DNA of 64,000 bases. Source: Actinobacteria bacterium HGW-Actinobacteria-6. Lineage in GTDB: Bacteria > Actinomycetota > Coriobacteriia > Anaerosomatales > Anaerosomataceae. Made by a program: the position numbers and the translations under genes. The notes beneath the pieces were generated by a model, which saw nothing but the letters and a program-made list of their open reading frames with translations, had not been told where the DNA came from and searched no databases. Below are positions 50,467 through 59,270 of this stretch, one piece after another (position 1 is the first letter of the stretch; every line of letters starts with the position of its first letter). The stretch covers positions 62,001-126,000 of the forward strand of contig PHEU01000002.1 in the NCBI GenBank assembly GCA_002841295.1, written 5' to 3'.

Positions 50467-52043
50467 TGATCTGACTCTCCTTCGGGCGGTGCCGGAACAG
50501 CCGTCGGGCGTCCCAGTCGGGTCATTCGCAATTGAGGAGCACGGACGCGGTCCTTGCCCATCGTCTTGGCCTGATACACCGCGTCGTCAGCGGCCTTCAG
50601 TAGCGATTCTTTGTCCTCGGCATGCACGGGGAAGTTCGCCAGACCGATGCTGACCGAGGCGCGAACGGTTCGGTCGCCGTCTTCGTCCGGGAACCGATGC
50701 AAGGCAACTGCTTCCCGAATCTTCTCCGCGACGATAAAGGCGCCCGCCGCGTCAGTCTCGGGGAGCAGCACCGAGAACTCCTCGCCACCGTAGCGAGCCA
50801 CCATGTCGACTTCACGAACGGCCGTCTTGAGGACCTGGCCAAGTTCGGCCAGAACGACGTCGCCCACGAGGTGACCGTGGCGATCGTTGACGGCCTTGAA
50901 GTCGTCCACGTCGAGCATCAGGAATGACAGCGTCTTGCTGTAGCGCCTTGCTCGGCCGATTTCATCGTCCAAGCGCTGCTGCAGGTATCGGTAGTTGTAC
51001 AAATCGGTGAGTTCATCGGTGATAGAGAGTCGCTTGGTGAGCTTGTACAGGCGCGAGTTCTCGACTGCCACAACCAGTTCCGAGGCCACCGCCGAGAGCA
51101 CCATTCGATCATCGGCCTCAAGCGCTTCAATATGCACCGAGTCCGCACAGAAGACGACGAGCATCTCGTTGTGGTCGAGCAGTTCAAGACATGCGAAGTG
51201 ATCGTCATGGTCAAGCCCGGCCTCGGCGATCAGACCGGGGCCTGTGTAGGAGTATGTGCCTTCACTTCGCAGGCCCTTGCTCGCACTGAACAGCGTCTGC
51301 TGCTTCGCCTTGTCGATGACGAAGATGCAGGCGGCAGGGATGTCGATGACCTTCTGAAGGATATCGATGACGACCGGCCCGACGCTATCGAAGTCGAGCG
51401 TGGAGTGGATGACCTCGGAGATCTCGGAGATCGCCTGGAGTTCCGCCACGCTACGCTCAAGCTGACGGTTGAGATCGACGACCTCCCGGCTACGCCCTTC
51501 GAGCGACATCTGCCGCGCAGACTGCTGCTCCATCACAAGCCCGACCGACCAGCCGAGAAGGACTATCGTAGCTGCCTTCATCACGACGAACGCGTAACCG
51601 CCGGGAGCGAGCATCTCCGGAAACATGACGAGGTGTGCTGAGAGGTACGAAACAACGAACAACCCCGAGTACACCCATGCGCGTGATCGCTTGAATGCCG
51701 TCGCATAGACTGCGGCTAACCCAACGTAGAAGGCGTAGAACGGATCCTCGTACTGCCAGGTCGAAACCACGAAGAAAGCCAGGGCCACCAGATCGAAAGG
51801 CAGGCTGATGAACAACAGTCGCTTCGCGCTCCGGTTATTGCCGCCCATGCTCGATACAACGGTTATGACGGTGGCTGTCAGCCAAAGTGCGACTCCCACG
51901 AAATACAACCGGCTGTCGCCCACACCAAGTGCCGGGCGAAGCCACACCAGATACATGCCGAAGACAAAGAGGGCGCTCACAATCCTCGCGATGAGATACG
52001 TCTCATCGTCGGCGTCCAGCCTGACATGTAAGCCAGTCTTCAA
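50463..52043 (-). CDS. Membrane diguanylate cyclase (TM sensor, GAF, GGDEF)
   Basis: 526 residues. Six or more N-terminal membrane helices (about 15-180) form a MASE-like sensor, then a coiled segment, a GAF domain (about 205-340: SEVIHSTLDFDSVGPVV) and a GGDEF domain with active-site YGGEEFSVLLPE. The RxxD inhibitory site (REVD) lies five residues before GGEEF, so c-di-GMP product inhibition is expected. LSFLMLDVDDFKAVND marks the metal site. TTG start at 52043 with GGGGG ahead. Overlaps pheA at its end. Confidence 0.92.
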   Translation of the reverse strand: MKTGLHVRLDADDETYLIARIVSALFVFGMYLVWLRPALGVGDSRLYFVGVALWLTATVITVVSSMGGNNRSAKRLLFISLPFDLVALAFFVVSTWQYEDPFYAFYVGLAAVYATAFKRSRAWVYSGLFVVSYLSAHLVMFPEMLAPGGYAFVVMKAATIVLLGWSVGLVMEQQSARQMSLEGRSREVVDLNRQLERSVAELQAISEISEVIHSTLDFDSVGPVVIDILQKVIDIPAACIFVIDKAKQQTLFSASKGLRSEGTYSYTGPGLIAEAGLDHDDHFACLELLDHNEMLVVFCADSVHIEALEADDRMVLSAVASELVVAVENSRLYKLTKRLSITDELTDLYNYRYLQQRLDDEIGRARRYSKTLSFLMLDVDDFKAVNDRHGHLVGDVVLAELGQVLKTAVREVDMVARYGGEEFSVLLPETDAAGAFIVAEKIREAVALHRFPDEDGDRTVRASVSIGLANFPVHAEDKESLLKAADDAVYQAKTMGKDRVRAPQLRMTRLGRPTAVPAPPEGESDQ

Positions 52044-52149
52044 GAAACGTCCCCCTAATGGCGGCTGACCTTGGGAAAGAGTATAACCTCTAGGATGGTC
52101 GCCCATGCGGCCTCCCTCTCAGTATCGGCAACTTGCACCTGGAGCTTTC

Positions 52150-52914
52150 ATGGACCAAAACACACTGCGCGCACTCCTCGACGCCGTTGCTGCCGGGACG
52201 ACCTCGGCAGACGATGCGCTTTCCCGGCTCGGGACGTCACCGTTCTCCGACCTCGGCCATGCCAAAGTCGACCATCATCGTGAGATTCGTTGCGGCTTCC
52301 CGGAAGTCGTGTACTGCGAAGGCAAGACGCCGTCGCAGGTCCGCGCAATCGCCCGCGAACTCCTGGAGCACGGCGAGGTCTTCCTCGGCACGCGGGCAAG
52401 TGCCTCTCACTATCAGTCGGTCGGGCAAGTCGCCCTCGACGCTCGCTACTTCGAGGACTCGCACCTCATCGTGGTCGACCGCCGTGATCCGCGGCCCGAG
52501 CGCGGTCACATCGTCGTGGCGACCGGAGGCACTGCCGACCACGCAGTGGCCGAGGAAGCAGCCATCACCGCTGAGACCATGGGCAACCGCGTGACGCGCC
52601 TCTACGACGTCGGCGTTGCCGGAATCCACCGTCTGCTCGCGCACCAAGAACTTCTCCGAGAGGCAAACGTGATCATCGCCGTCGCTGGCATGGAGGGCGC
52701 GCTGCCATCGGTCGTTGCAGGGCTCGTTGCATGTCCGGTGGTCGCGGTTCCAACATCCGTTGGCTACGGGGCGAGCTTCGGCGGCGTTGCGGCGTTGCTC
52801 ACGATGCTCAACTCGTGCGCATCCGGCATCGGAGTCGTGAATATCGACAACGGCTTTGGCGCCGCCGCTCTCGCAAGCCGCATCAACCACGCCGCCGCGG
52901 GGGCCGCCGAATGA
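52150..52914 (+). CDS. larB: Nickel-pincer cofactor biosynthesis protein LarB
   Basis: 254 residues. LarB carboxylates and hydrolyses nicotinic acid adenine dinucleotide in making the pincer cofactor. Motifs: the N-terminal helix LLDAVAAGTTSADDAL, EVVYCEGKTPSQV, and the PurE-like C-terminal part VATGGTADHAVAEEAAIT, VGVAGIHRLLAH, CPVVAVPTSVGYGASF. ATG at 52150 with GGAG ahead. Coupled to larC by an ATGA overlap. LarE and LarA are not in the window. Confidence 0.93.
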   Translation: MDQNTLRALLDAVAAGTTSADDALSRLGTSPFSDLGHAKVDHHREIRCGFPEVVYCEGKTPSQVRAIARELLEHGEVFLGTRASASHYQSVGQVALDARYFEDSHLIVVDRRDPRPERGHIVVATGGTADHAVAEEAAITAETMGNRVTRLYDVGVAGIHRLLAHQELLREANVIIAVAGMEGALPSVVAGLVACPVVAVPTSVGYGASFGGVAALLTMLNSCASGIGVVNIDNGFGAAALASRINHAAAGAAE

Positions 52915-54092
52915 TCGGCTACCTCGACTGCTCAACCGGCATCTCCGGAGACAAGTTCCTCGGTGCGCTGCTGAGCGCCGGTTTCACGACCGAGGCGCTA
53001 CGCAAGGCGCTCGCGCCTATCGGACTCGCGGACACGTTCGAGGCGCGCGAGGTCCGCTCGGCGGGAATCGCGGCTACCGGTGTGTTCGTGGAGCAGGCCG
53101 AGGATGCCCGTTGGCGCCACTGGTCCGAGATCCGCGAGATGCTCGAGGACGCCAAGCTCTCGTACCCGGTGCGGGTCGGCGCGCTGCATGCGTTCACCCT
53201 GCTTGCCGAGGCAGAAGCCGGCGTTCACGGCGTGCCTGTGGAGAAGGTGCACTTCCACGAGGTCGGCGCAGCTGACACGCTCGTCGACATCGTCGGCGTT
53301 GCAGCCGGCATCGCCGCACTCGGCATCGAGCACATCATCGCATCGCCGGTGGCGGTCGGCAGCGGAACGATCGTGTGCTCGCACGGGACGCTCCCGGTTC
53401 CCGCGCCCGCAACCGCCGCGCTGCTTGAAGGCGTCACGATCGTGCCCGGCGACGTGCCCGGAGAACTCACGACACCAACGGGCGCCGCGCTCCTGCGCGC
53501 GTTCGTGAGCAGCTACGGGTCCATGCCCGCAATGACACTCTCTGCATGCGGCACCGGTGCCGGAACGCGTGAGCTCGGCATACCCAACGTGGCGCGCCTG
53601 ATGATCGGCGAGCCGACCACGCCCACAGTGCTCGAGCCCGGTGCCGAGGCGGTCGTCGTGCTTGAAAGCAACGTCGATCACCTCTCGGCAGAGCATCTCG
53701 CATATGCGGCGGAGCGGCTGCTCGCGGCCGGCGCCCTCGACGTGTGGCAGACACCCATCGTCATGAAGAAGGGCCGAGCGGCCGTGACCCTGAGCGTGCT
53801 TGCCACGCCGCGTGACGCCTCTGCGCTCTCGGCCAGGATGATCGCTGAGACCGGTACGCTCGGCGTACGCATCGACCCCACCACCCGCTTCGTGGCGGTA
53901 CGTGAGGTCGTTGAAGTCGACACGTCCCTGGGGCGCATCCACGCTAAGGTCTGGCAGCTTGGTCAACGTCGCGGCGTACGCCCCGAGTTCGAAGATGTGG
54001 CGCGCATCGCGCGTGCTGCCGAGCGGCCCGTGGCGGAAGTGGCTGGCCAGCTGAGTGCCGAAGTCCGGGAGGCGCTCGGCATACCGGAATAG
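52911..54092 (+). CDS. larC: Nickel-insertion protein LarC (single continuous chain)
   Basis: 393 residues. Inserts nickel into the pincer cofactor with CTP. N-terminal LDCSTGISGDKFLGALL, KVHFHEVGAADTLVDIVG (metal-type His), SHGTLPVPAPATAALL, and a C-terminal ferredoxin-like part VVVLESNVDHLSAEHLAYAAERL, with MKKGRAAVTLSVL. In Lactobacillus plantarum the two parts are joined by programmed frameshifting; here they lie in one frame. Overlaps larB. Confidence 0.93.
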   Translation: MIGYLDCSTGISGDKFLGALLSAGFTTEALRKALAPIGLADTFEAREVRSAGIAATGVFVEQAEDARWRHWSEIREMLEDAKLSYPVRVGALHAFTLLAEAEAGVHGVPVEKVHFHEVGAADTLVDIVGVAAGIAALGIEHIIASPVAVGSGTIVCSHGTLPVPAPATAALLEGVTIVPGDVPGELTTPTGAALLRAFVSSYGSMPAMTLSACGTGAGTRELGIPNVARLMIGEPTTPTVLEPGAEAVVVLESNVDHLSAEHLAYAAERLLAAGALDVWQTPIVMKKGRAAVTLSVLATPRDASALSARMIAETGTLGVRIDPTTRFVAVREVVEVDTSLGRIHAKVWQLGQRRGVRPEFEDVARIARAAERPVAEVAGQLSAEVREALGIPE

Positions 54093-54306
54093 CGGCCCGC
54101 AAAAACTGAGGACCTGCAGGAGGGGCATCCAGCAGATCCTCACCGTCATCGTCAGATTATTTCCAGCGCCCGCGACGACGGCCCTCGGCGCTAGCGTCCC
54201 GTGAGGAACGCCATTTTGGAACCTACGGTATTCATCGGAGTTTCGTGCCTCGAAGTTGACCACGATTCGACAAGCGGATGCGCCTGTTAATCCGTCACAT
54301 TCGCGC

Positions 54307-55116
54307 TCACGCGATCCGGTAGACGCCCCCCTCTGCCGAGAGAAAGCCTTCGGCGGTGAGGGCCCTGAGCGCCTCGGAGACCCGCTCGGGTTCAAAGCCG
54401 ATCGCTGCTGCTGCTGACGCAGCGTCCTGCCCCGGTCGCTCGGTGAGCTCGCGGAGCAGCGCCCCGCGAATCTGGCGCATCGAGCCTTCAAACTTCGATT
54501 GCCTCACGTGGTGCGCACTGCGCCGAGACGGGTTAGGGAGCATCGACTTCAAATACGTGCCGTAATCCATGAGCGCGTAGTACCAGCTCCGAGGATCATC
54601 GCAATCGAGCGTCTCCTCAACCAGGAGCAGAATCGCGCTGTCGGGCACATCGTCGGCACCATCGAAGAACTCATGGATGTACACCGAGCGGATGTTCGTT
54701 TCGATGAATGCCACCGGCACATCGAATGCGAACGCGAGGATTTGCGCGGCGGTCGCGTGGCCGATGCCCGGCAGAGCGACGAGCCCTTCAAGGGTGTCGG
54801 GCACCCGCCCGCCACCTGCAACGATGATCTCGGCAGCCTGTTTGAGCGACTTCGCGCGTCGGTTATAGCCGAGCCCCGACCACAGCGCCAGCACGTCAAC
54901 AAGCGGTGCGGCCGCAAGCGTCTGCACGTCCGGAAAGGCCTCGAGAAAAGCACGGTACTTGGGGATGACGCGCGGCACCTGCGTCTGCTGAAGCATCACC
55001 TCCGAGACGAAGATCGCGTACGGATCGCGCGTACGGCGCCAGGGCAAGTCGCGCTCATGCTCCTCGAAGTAGCCGAGGACCGTTGCTCTGAATGCCGTTT
55101 TGTCTCTGCTGTCCAC
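54307..55116 (-). CDS. mutY: A/G-specific adenine glycosylase-like (short MutY, no FeS cluster)
   Basis: 269 residues. HhH-GPD glycosylase: SEVMLQQTQVPRVI (catalytic Glu), GLGYNRRAKSLKQAA, LPGIGHATAAQILAFA (HhH) and FIETNIRSV, where Glu-Thr-Asn replaces the usual Asp-x-Asn. The four C-terminal cysteines of the [4Fe-4S] cluster and the NUDIX-like domain of E. coli MutY are absent; instead there is a winged-helix-like tail. Cluster-free short forms exist in other bacteria. GTG start at 55116 with GGAGG ahead. 54093-54306 holds only a weak inverted repeat (54108-54141). Confidence 0.82.
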   Translation of the reverse strand: MDSRDKTAFRATVLGYFEEHERDLPWRRTRDPYAIFVSEVMLQQTQVPRVIPKYRAFLEAFPDVQTLAAAPLVDVLALWSGLGYNRRAKSLKQAAEIIVAGGGRVPDTLEGLVALPGIGHATAAQILAFAFDVPVAFIETNIRSVYIHEFFDGADDVPDSAILLLVEETLDCDDPRSWYYALMDYGTYLKSMLPNPSRRSAHHVRQSKFEGSMRQIRGALLRELTERPGQDAASAAAAIGFEPERVSEALRALTAEGFLSAEGGVYRIA

Positions 55117-55232
55117 ACGCACCTCCAGCGCAATCGTACCCGACGTGAGTGGCGCTCCGCGCCCATGTTGGGTAGATTGCTCGGGGAGGCTTTGCCTCAA
55201 TAGACCAATCCCGGAACGGAGAGAGGTGTCGC

Positions 55233-55997
55233 ATGTCCGCTGCAAGCACTTCGCCGCTCCTTCAGGTTGAGGATCTTCACGTGAGCGTCGGCGACCGCGA
55301 GATACTCCGCGGCGTCGATCTCATTATCGCCGAAGGCGAAACGCACGTACTCCTCGGCCCGAACGGTGGCGGCAAGACCACGCTCCTTAACACCATCGTC
55401 GGGCTGCCCGGATATCGAGTCACCGGGGGGCGCATCCTCTTCAAGGGCACCGACCTCGCCGGACTTGAGATCGATGAGCGGGCCCGACTCGGCATCGGTG
55501 TCGCGTTCCAACGCCCACCGGCAGTCCGTGGCATCAAGCTCAAGCAACTCATCGAGGTCGCCGGCGGAGACGATTTCAGCGAGAGTGACATGGCTGATCT
55601 TGTCGGCGAACTCTCACTTGAGAAGATGATAGATCGCGACGTGAACATGGGCTTCTCAGGCGGCGAGATGAAGCGTTCCGAGATGGCACAGCTACTCGCT
55701 CAGGCACCAGACCTCACGCTCTTCGATGAGCCGGAATCGGGCGTGGACCTCGACAACATCGCGGTCGTCGGCGGAGCGATGAAGCGCCTGCTCAAGGCCG
55801 AGCGTGTTGGCAAGGGCACCCGCTCCGGCCTCATCGTCACGCACACCGGTCACATCCTCGAATACGTGAATGCCGACATCGGCCATGTCCTCTACGGCGG
55901 AAAGCTTGCCTGCAAAGGCAACCCACTCGACCTCATCGGCGAGATCGGCAAACACGGCTACGACAAATGTGTGGAGTGTGCAGTATGCCAGCGATAG
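55233..55997 (+). CDS. sufC: Fe-S cluster assembly ATPase SufC
   Basis: 254 residues. Walker A GPNGGGKTT, signature FSGGEMKRSEMAQ, Walker B LTLFDEPESGVDLD and a SufC-like VTHTGHIL. The C-terminus ends CVECAVCQR, a cysteine tail not found in E. coli SufC. With the following gene it forms a two-gene SufC-SufB system (minimal, SmsCB-type) without SufA, SufD, SufS or SufE nearby. The stop lies inside the start of sufB, overlapping by 13 bases. Confidence 0.92.
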   Translation: MSAASTSPLLQVEDLHVSVGDREILRGVDLIIAEGETHVLLGPNGGGKTTLLNTIVGLPGYRVTGGRILFKGTDLAGLEIDERARLGIGVAFQRPPAVRGIKLKQLIEVAGGDDFSESDMADLVGELSLEKMIDRDVNMGFSGGEMKRSEMAQLLAQAPDLTLFDEPESGVDLDNIAVVGGAMKRLLKAERVGKGTRSGLIVTHTGHILEYVNADIGHVLYGGKLACKGNPLDLIGEIGKHGYDKCVECAVCQR

Positions 55998-57256
55998 AGA
56001 AGCCATTTGACGTGCAGGCCCGGATCGCCGAGATCCGCACCCTTGCTGAAAGCGCGATCGCAAAGCCGGCCACCTTCGGCCCGGACCTTGATCTCATGGG
56101 ATTCGACGTTGCGGCAGACGCAAAATCGGTTGAGTCGCTCGAGTCGCTCACCAAGCAGACGAAAGAGGCCGCTCTCAACATCGGATTCGATACCACCGAG
56201 GCTGGCCGCTCGGGAAGCTACTTCCAGATGGACCGCTCCCCCATCTATCGCAAGGTGGAGGAGATGTTCGACAACAAGCTCGAGATCATGAGCACGGAAG
56301 AAGCGCTCGCGATGTACCCAGAGCTCATGTACGAGAAGTACTACTGGCGCAATGTCGCGCCCGATAAGGACAAGTACACAGCGCAGGTCGCCATGACCCG
56401 CACCGAGGGGTACTTCATCCGCGTGAAGGCCGGCCAGAAGATCGATAAGCCGATCCAGGCATGCCTGTTCGTCTCGGAGAACAATATCTCCCAGAACGTG
56501 CACAGCGTCATCATCTTAGAAGAGGGCGCCGAGGCAAGCGTGCTCACCGGCTGCACCATCCACCCGAAGGTGCGTAACGGGCTGCATGCAGGCATCTCGG
56601 AGTTCTACGTGGGCAAGGGCGCCAAGCTCACCTTCACGATGATCCACAACTGGTCCGAGGACTTCCACGTGCGCCCCCGCACGGGAGTCACGGTTGAAGA
56701 GGACGGCGTGTACATCAACAACTACGTGATGCTCAAGCCTGTTCAGTCAATCCAGAGCTTCCCGGTCGCCCGGCTCATCGGCGACCGCTCGCGTGCGGTC
56801 TTCAACTCGATCATCCACGGCCTTGAAGACAGCTACATAGACATCGGTTCGGAGACATCGCTTGAGGGAGCGGGAACGCGCTCCGAGGCGATTGCGCGCA
56901 CCGTGTCGAGTGACCGCTCGACGATCTACAGCCGCGGACGCCTTATCGGCAAGAACAACGACTGCAAGGCGCACCTCGACTGCCGCGGCATCGTGCAGTC
57001 CGAAGAATCGACGCAATGGGCCATCCCGGACCTGGCGAGCGTGGGCGCACCGGGGGCCGAGCTCTCCCATGAGGCCGCCATCTCGCCGATCGCCGCCGAG
57101 GAGATCTACTACCTCATGTCTCGCGGCGTCCCGAAGGACGAAGCAGTCTCGATGATCACACGCGGGTTCCTGGATATCGAGATTCCGGGTCTGCCGCCGG
57201 CGCTTCGCCGTCAGATCGACAAGGCGCTCGAGGACACTGCCAAAGAGTCTCTGTAA
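55985..57256 (+). CDS. sufB: Fe-S cluster scaffold SufB/SufD family
   Basis: 423 residues. Beta-helix scaffold with the core FIRVKAGQKIDKPIQACLF, VHSVIILEEGAEASVLTGC, GAKLTFTMIHNW and the C-terminal SuFBD part TIYSRGRLIGKN, AHLDCRGIVQSE and LSHEAAISPIAAEEIYYLMSRG. Cys and His residues for cluster assembly are present (CTIHP, SHEA). The ATG at 55985 lies within the end of sufC. In the minimal SUF system one such protein acts as both SufB and SufD. Confidence 0.92.
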   Translation: MPAIEKPFDVQARIAEIRTLAESAIAKPATFGPDLDLMGFDVAADAKSVESLESLTKQTKEAALNIGFDTTEAGRSGSYFQMDRSPIYRKVEEMFDNKLEIMSTEEALAMYPELMYEKYYWRNVAPDKDKYTAQVAMTRTEGYFIRVKAGQKIDKPIQACLFVSENNISQNVHSVIILEEGAEASVLTGCTIHPKVRNGLHAGISEFYVGKGAKLTFTMIHNWSEDFHVRPRTGVTVEEDGVYINNYVMLKPVQSIQSFPVARLIGDRSRAVFNSIIHGLEDSYIDIGSETSLEGAGTRSEAIARTVSSDRSTIYSRGRLIGKNNDCKAHLDCRGIVQSEESTQWAIPDLASVGAPGAELSHEAAISPIAAEEIYYLMSRGVPKDEAVSMITRGFLDIEIPGLPPALRRQIDKALEDTAKESL

Positions 57257-57274
57257 GAACACTGAGCGAACAAC

Positions 57275-57309
57275 TGAGGGTCCGAGAGTTGAAATACTCT
57301 CGGACCCTC
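57275..57309. repeat. Perfect 15-bp inverted repeat after sufB, overlapping a promoter
   Basis: TGAGGGTCCGAGAGT, loop TGAAAT, ACTCTCGGACCCTCA. Nineteen bases past the sufB stop, so a terminator is possible, but the T-run is weak, and the -35 box of the next promoter lies in the loop and right arm. It could equally be an operator. Confidence 0.7.
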
Positions 57310-57318
57310 AACTATACT
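57289..57318 (+). promoter_or_regulatory. Promoter of the small zinc-finger gene
   Basis: TTGAAA (57289-57294), 18-base spacer, TATACT (57313-57318). The start would fall about 50 bases ahead of the ATG at 57376. Confidence 0.55.
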
Positions 57319-57375
57319 TAGCTGGCATGAACGTTGCTTAAGACTATCTCGAAGGCGTCTCCCAGGAGGTGCGGG

Positions 57376-57513
57376 ATGGTTAAGAAAGAGACCTGCCCGG
57401 TCTGCAAGGGCAACAAGGTGGTACAGGTCACAGTGACCGCTGGTGCCGCGAAGCATCGACCTTGTCCGGGATGCAACGGCATCGGATATCAAGTGAAGAT
57501 GAGCTCGTACTAA
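57376..57513 (+). CDS. Tiny DnaJ-type zinc-finger protein
   Basis: 45 residues. Two CxxCxG motifs (CPVCKGNK and CPGCNGIG) form one DnaJ-like zinc site, flanked by a Lys-rich start and a short tail ending KMSSY. AGGAGG lies eight bases before the ATG, and the gene has its own promoter and a strong terminator. Such mini zinc fingers are common but of unknown role; protein or RNA binding is likely. Confidence 0.8.
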   Translation: MVKKETCPVCKGNKVVQVTVTAGAAKHRPCPGCNGIGYQVKMSSY

Positions 57514-57578
57514 CACGGACTGCGGATTCGTCTGGCAGTGCACGATCGGCACTCGCAAAGGACACAGTCAGACTACCG

Positions 57579-57610
57579 ACAGCGGCCCCGGGGTTTCCCG
57601 GGGCCGCTGT
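57579..57610 (+). terminator. Strong terminator after the small zinc-finger gene
   Basis: ACAGCGGCCCCGGG, loop TTTC-type, CCCGGGGCCGCTGT, then TTATTTCT. Perfect stem of about 14 pairs. Confidence 0.88.
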
Positions 57611-57636
57611 TTATTTCTACATACACATCACACAGG

Positions 57637-57849
57637 CTAGCCCGACTTGATGTAGTAACGGCAACTGCGCCGATTCGGGCAGTCGGAGGGTATCTCTTTC
57701 ATCTTCATACTCCACATGTCGCCCTCAACGAAGCACGTACATGTAACGCGCTTGTCCTCTTTCTTGACCGACATGTCATAAGCGTCATCCAAGTTCGCCT
57801 GCTGGCGCCAGTACATGCACTTCCCTCTGATTGGCGAGAAGGCGTCCAA
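57637..57849 (-). CDS. Small cysteine-containing hypothetical protein
   Basis: 70 residues with five cysteines (KCMYW, TCTCF, DCPNRRSC), enough for a zinc or iron-sulfur site, and charged stretches between. No family is recognised. TTG start at 57849 with AGGGAGAAACGAC ahead. Starts 18 bases after the next gene's stop, so both are likely cotranscribed. Confidence 0.6.
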   Translation of the reverse strand: MDAFSPIRGKCMYWRQQANLDDAYDMSVKKEDKRVTCTCFVEGDMWSMKMKEIPSDCPNRRSCRYYIKSG

Positions 57850-57866
57850 GTCGTTTCTCCCTGCAG

Positions 57867-58235
57867 TTAGCGACGGTCTCTGTACGGAACCGCATCCGGA
57901 ATCGCAAACCTGTTGTGTTCCTTCAGCTCAGCGAGGCTGAAGACGCCGTTCATGAAGAGGATTCCCTGAACCATGCCTATCCATCGATAGACCTTGGCAA
58001 ATCGTCCGGCTCTCAGAAACTCGCGAGTCCTGTCGCACATCCACATCGCATGACATAGCGTCTCGAATTTCGGCGTATCGAACTTCTTGCCACCAAGCCG
58101 CGTTTCAATCTCCGGGTACGCGTGTGATGTGTAGCCGCGGGACTCAAGCGTCTTACAGTAGAAGTCGAGCATTCTCAAAGCGTGCTCTGTTGAGAAGTCC
58201 TCACTGAATCCGAGTGGCTCTTCGATTTCGAGCAT
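57867..58235 (-). CDS. Hypothetical protein
   Basis: 122 residues, mainly alpha-helical and soluble, with HALRMLDFYCKTLESRGY and CHAMWMCDRTREFLRAG. No clear motif or membrane helix. First gene of a probable two-gene unit with 57637-57849. Confidence 0.65.
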   Translation of the reverse strand: MLEIEEPLGFSEDFSTEHALRMLDFYCKTLESRGYTSHAYPEIETRLGGKKFDTPKFETLCHAMWMCDRTREFLRAGRFAKVYRWIGMVQGILFMNGVFSLAELKEHNRFAIPDAVPYRDRR

Positions 58236-58324
58236 ACGCGCCGTCCCCTCGCGAGCAGCAACTACCTACATCGCGATAATACGCCCAACGCACAAGCGTG
58301 TGTTGCGGCCGCGCTGAACGGCCG

Positions 58325-59224
58325 CTAGAGTACGGCTCCAAATACGAGGCACAGAAACGCCCCGAGCATGTACACCGAAGCCGACTTGAAGAGCATCCAG
58401 TTCACTTTCTCGGAGGGACGAAGCATCCCAAGCACGGCAAGCGTACAGATCGCCACACCCAACACCCCGAGCAACCCAAGCGCGAGCGGCGCGATTCCCT
58501 CAAGCACTCCAGCGAGCATCAGCGCGACTGCGGCCAAGAAGGTGGCAGCAGCGATCGTTCGCCGTGTGATGTCAGCCCCGTAGACGCGTGGCCAGACCGG
58601 CACGCCCGCCTCACCATACTCACCTTCATACCGCATCGCGAGGGTCAGGATGTGCGACGGGATCCACAGGACCACCCCGGCGGCGAGCAGCAGTCCAACC
58701 GCGTCGACTCGGCCAAGCGCGAGAACGCGCCCCGCAAGCGCTGGCATGCCGCCAGAAATGCCCCCAAAGAGAATCGAAAGCGGTGTGCGTCGCTTTAGCC
58801 ACATCGTATAGATGACCAAATCAAAGAAGAAGCCGCACCCGATCACAGCCCAGAACAGCGGTGAAATCATCGCGGCAACAGCAACGCCGGACACAGATAT
58901 GACCATGCCGAGCACCGTCGCCACACGTACATTGATATCGCCCGCGGGTAGCGGACGATTCGAAGTCCGCCCCATCATCGCGTCGATATCGCGGTCGAGC
59001 ACCATGTTGAGAACCGTACATCCTGACACTGAGAGTCCGAGTGCGATAACGCCAAGAGTCAAACGAGTCCAGTCAACGCTCGGTGCCGCAGTGAGAATGT
59101 AGGCCCCCGCGCCAGTGGCGAGCAGCAGCGCGGTTTGTTTCGGCTTCATGAGCGCGATATACGATGACAGCGCGCTGACGCGCCGAACCTGAGCAGCCGC
59201 TGTTGATGCTGTGCTGTCGCTCAT
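58325..59224 (-). CDS. UbiA-family prenyltransferase, heme O synthase-like
   Basis: 299 residues, about eight transmembrane helices. Motif 1 NMVLDRDIDAMMGRTSNRPL and motif 2 FFFDLVIYTMWLKRRTPLSI match the allyl-diphosphate sites of the CtaB/UbiA class; IPSHILTLAMRYEGEYG corresponds to the CtaB HFW region but without the Phe-Trp. The closest role is farnesylation of heme B to heme O; a different aromatic acceptor cannot be excluded. Neighbouring HemN-like gene supports tetrapyrrole work. Confidence 0.85.
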   Translation of the reverse strand: MSDSTASTAAAQVRRVSALSSYIALMKPKQTALLLATGAGAYILTAAPSVDWTRLTLGVIALGLSVSGCTVLNMVLDRDIDAMMGRTSNRPLPAGDINVRVATVLGMVISVSGVAVAAMISPLFWAVIGCGFFFDLVIYTMWLKRRTPLSILFGGISGGMPALAGRVLALGRVDAVGLLLAAGVVLWIPSHILTLAMRYEGEYGEAGVPVWPRVYGADITRRTIAAATFLAAVALMLAGVLEGIAPLALGLLGVLGVAICTLAVLGMLRPSEKVNWMLFKSASVYMLGAFLCLVFGAVL

Positions 59225-59270
59225 CGGTTTCCGTCCCACATGGAGTTGCCGGCCCTCATCAGTCGCAATC

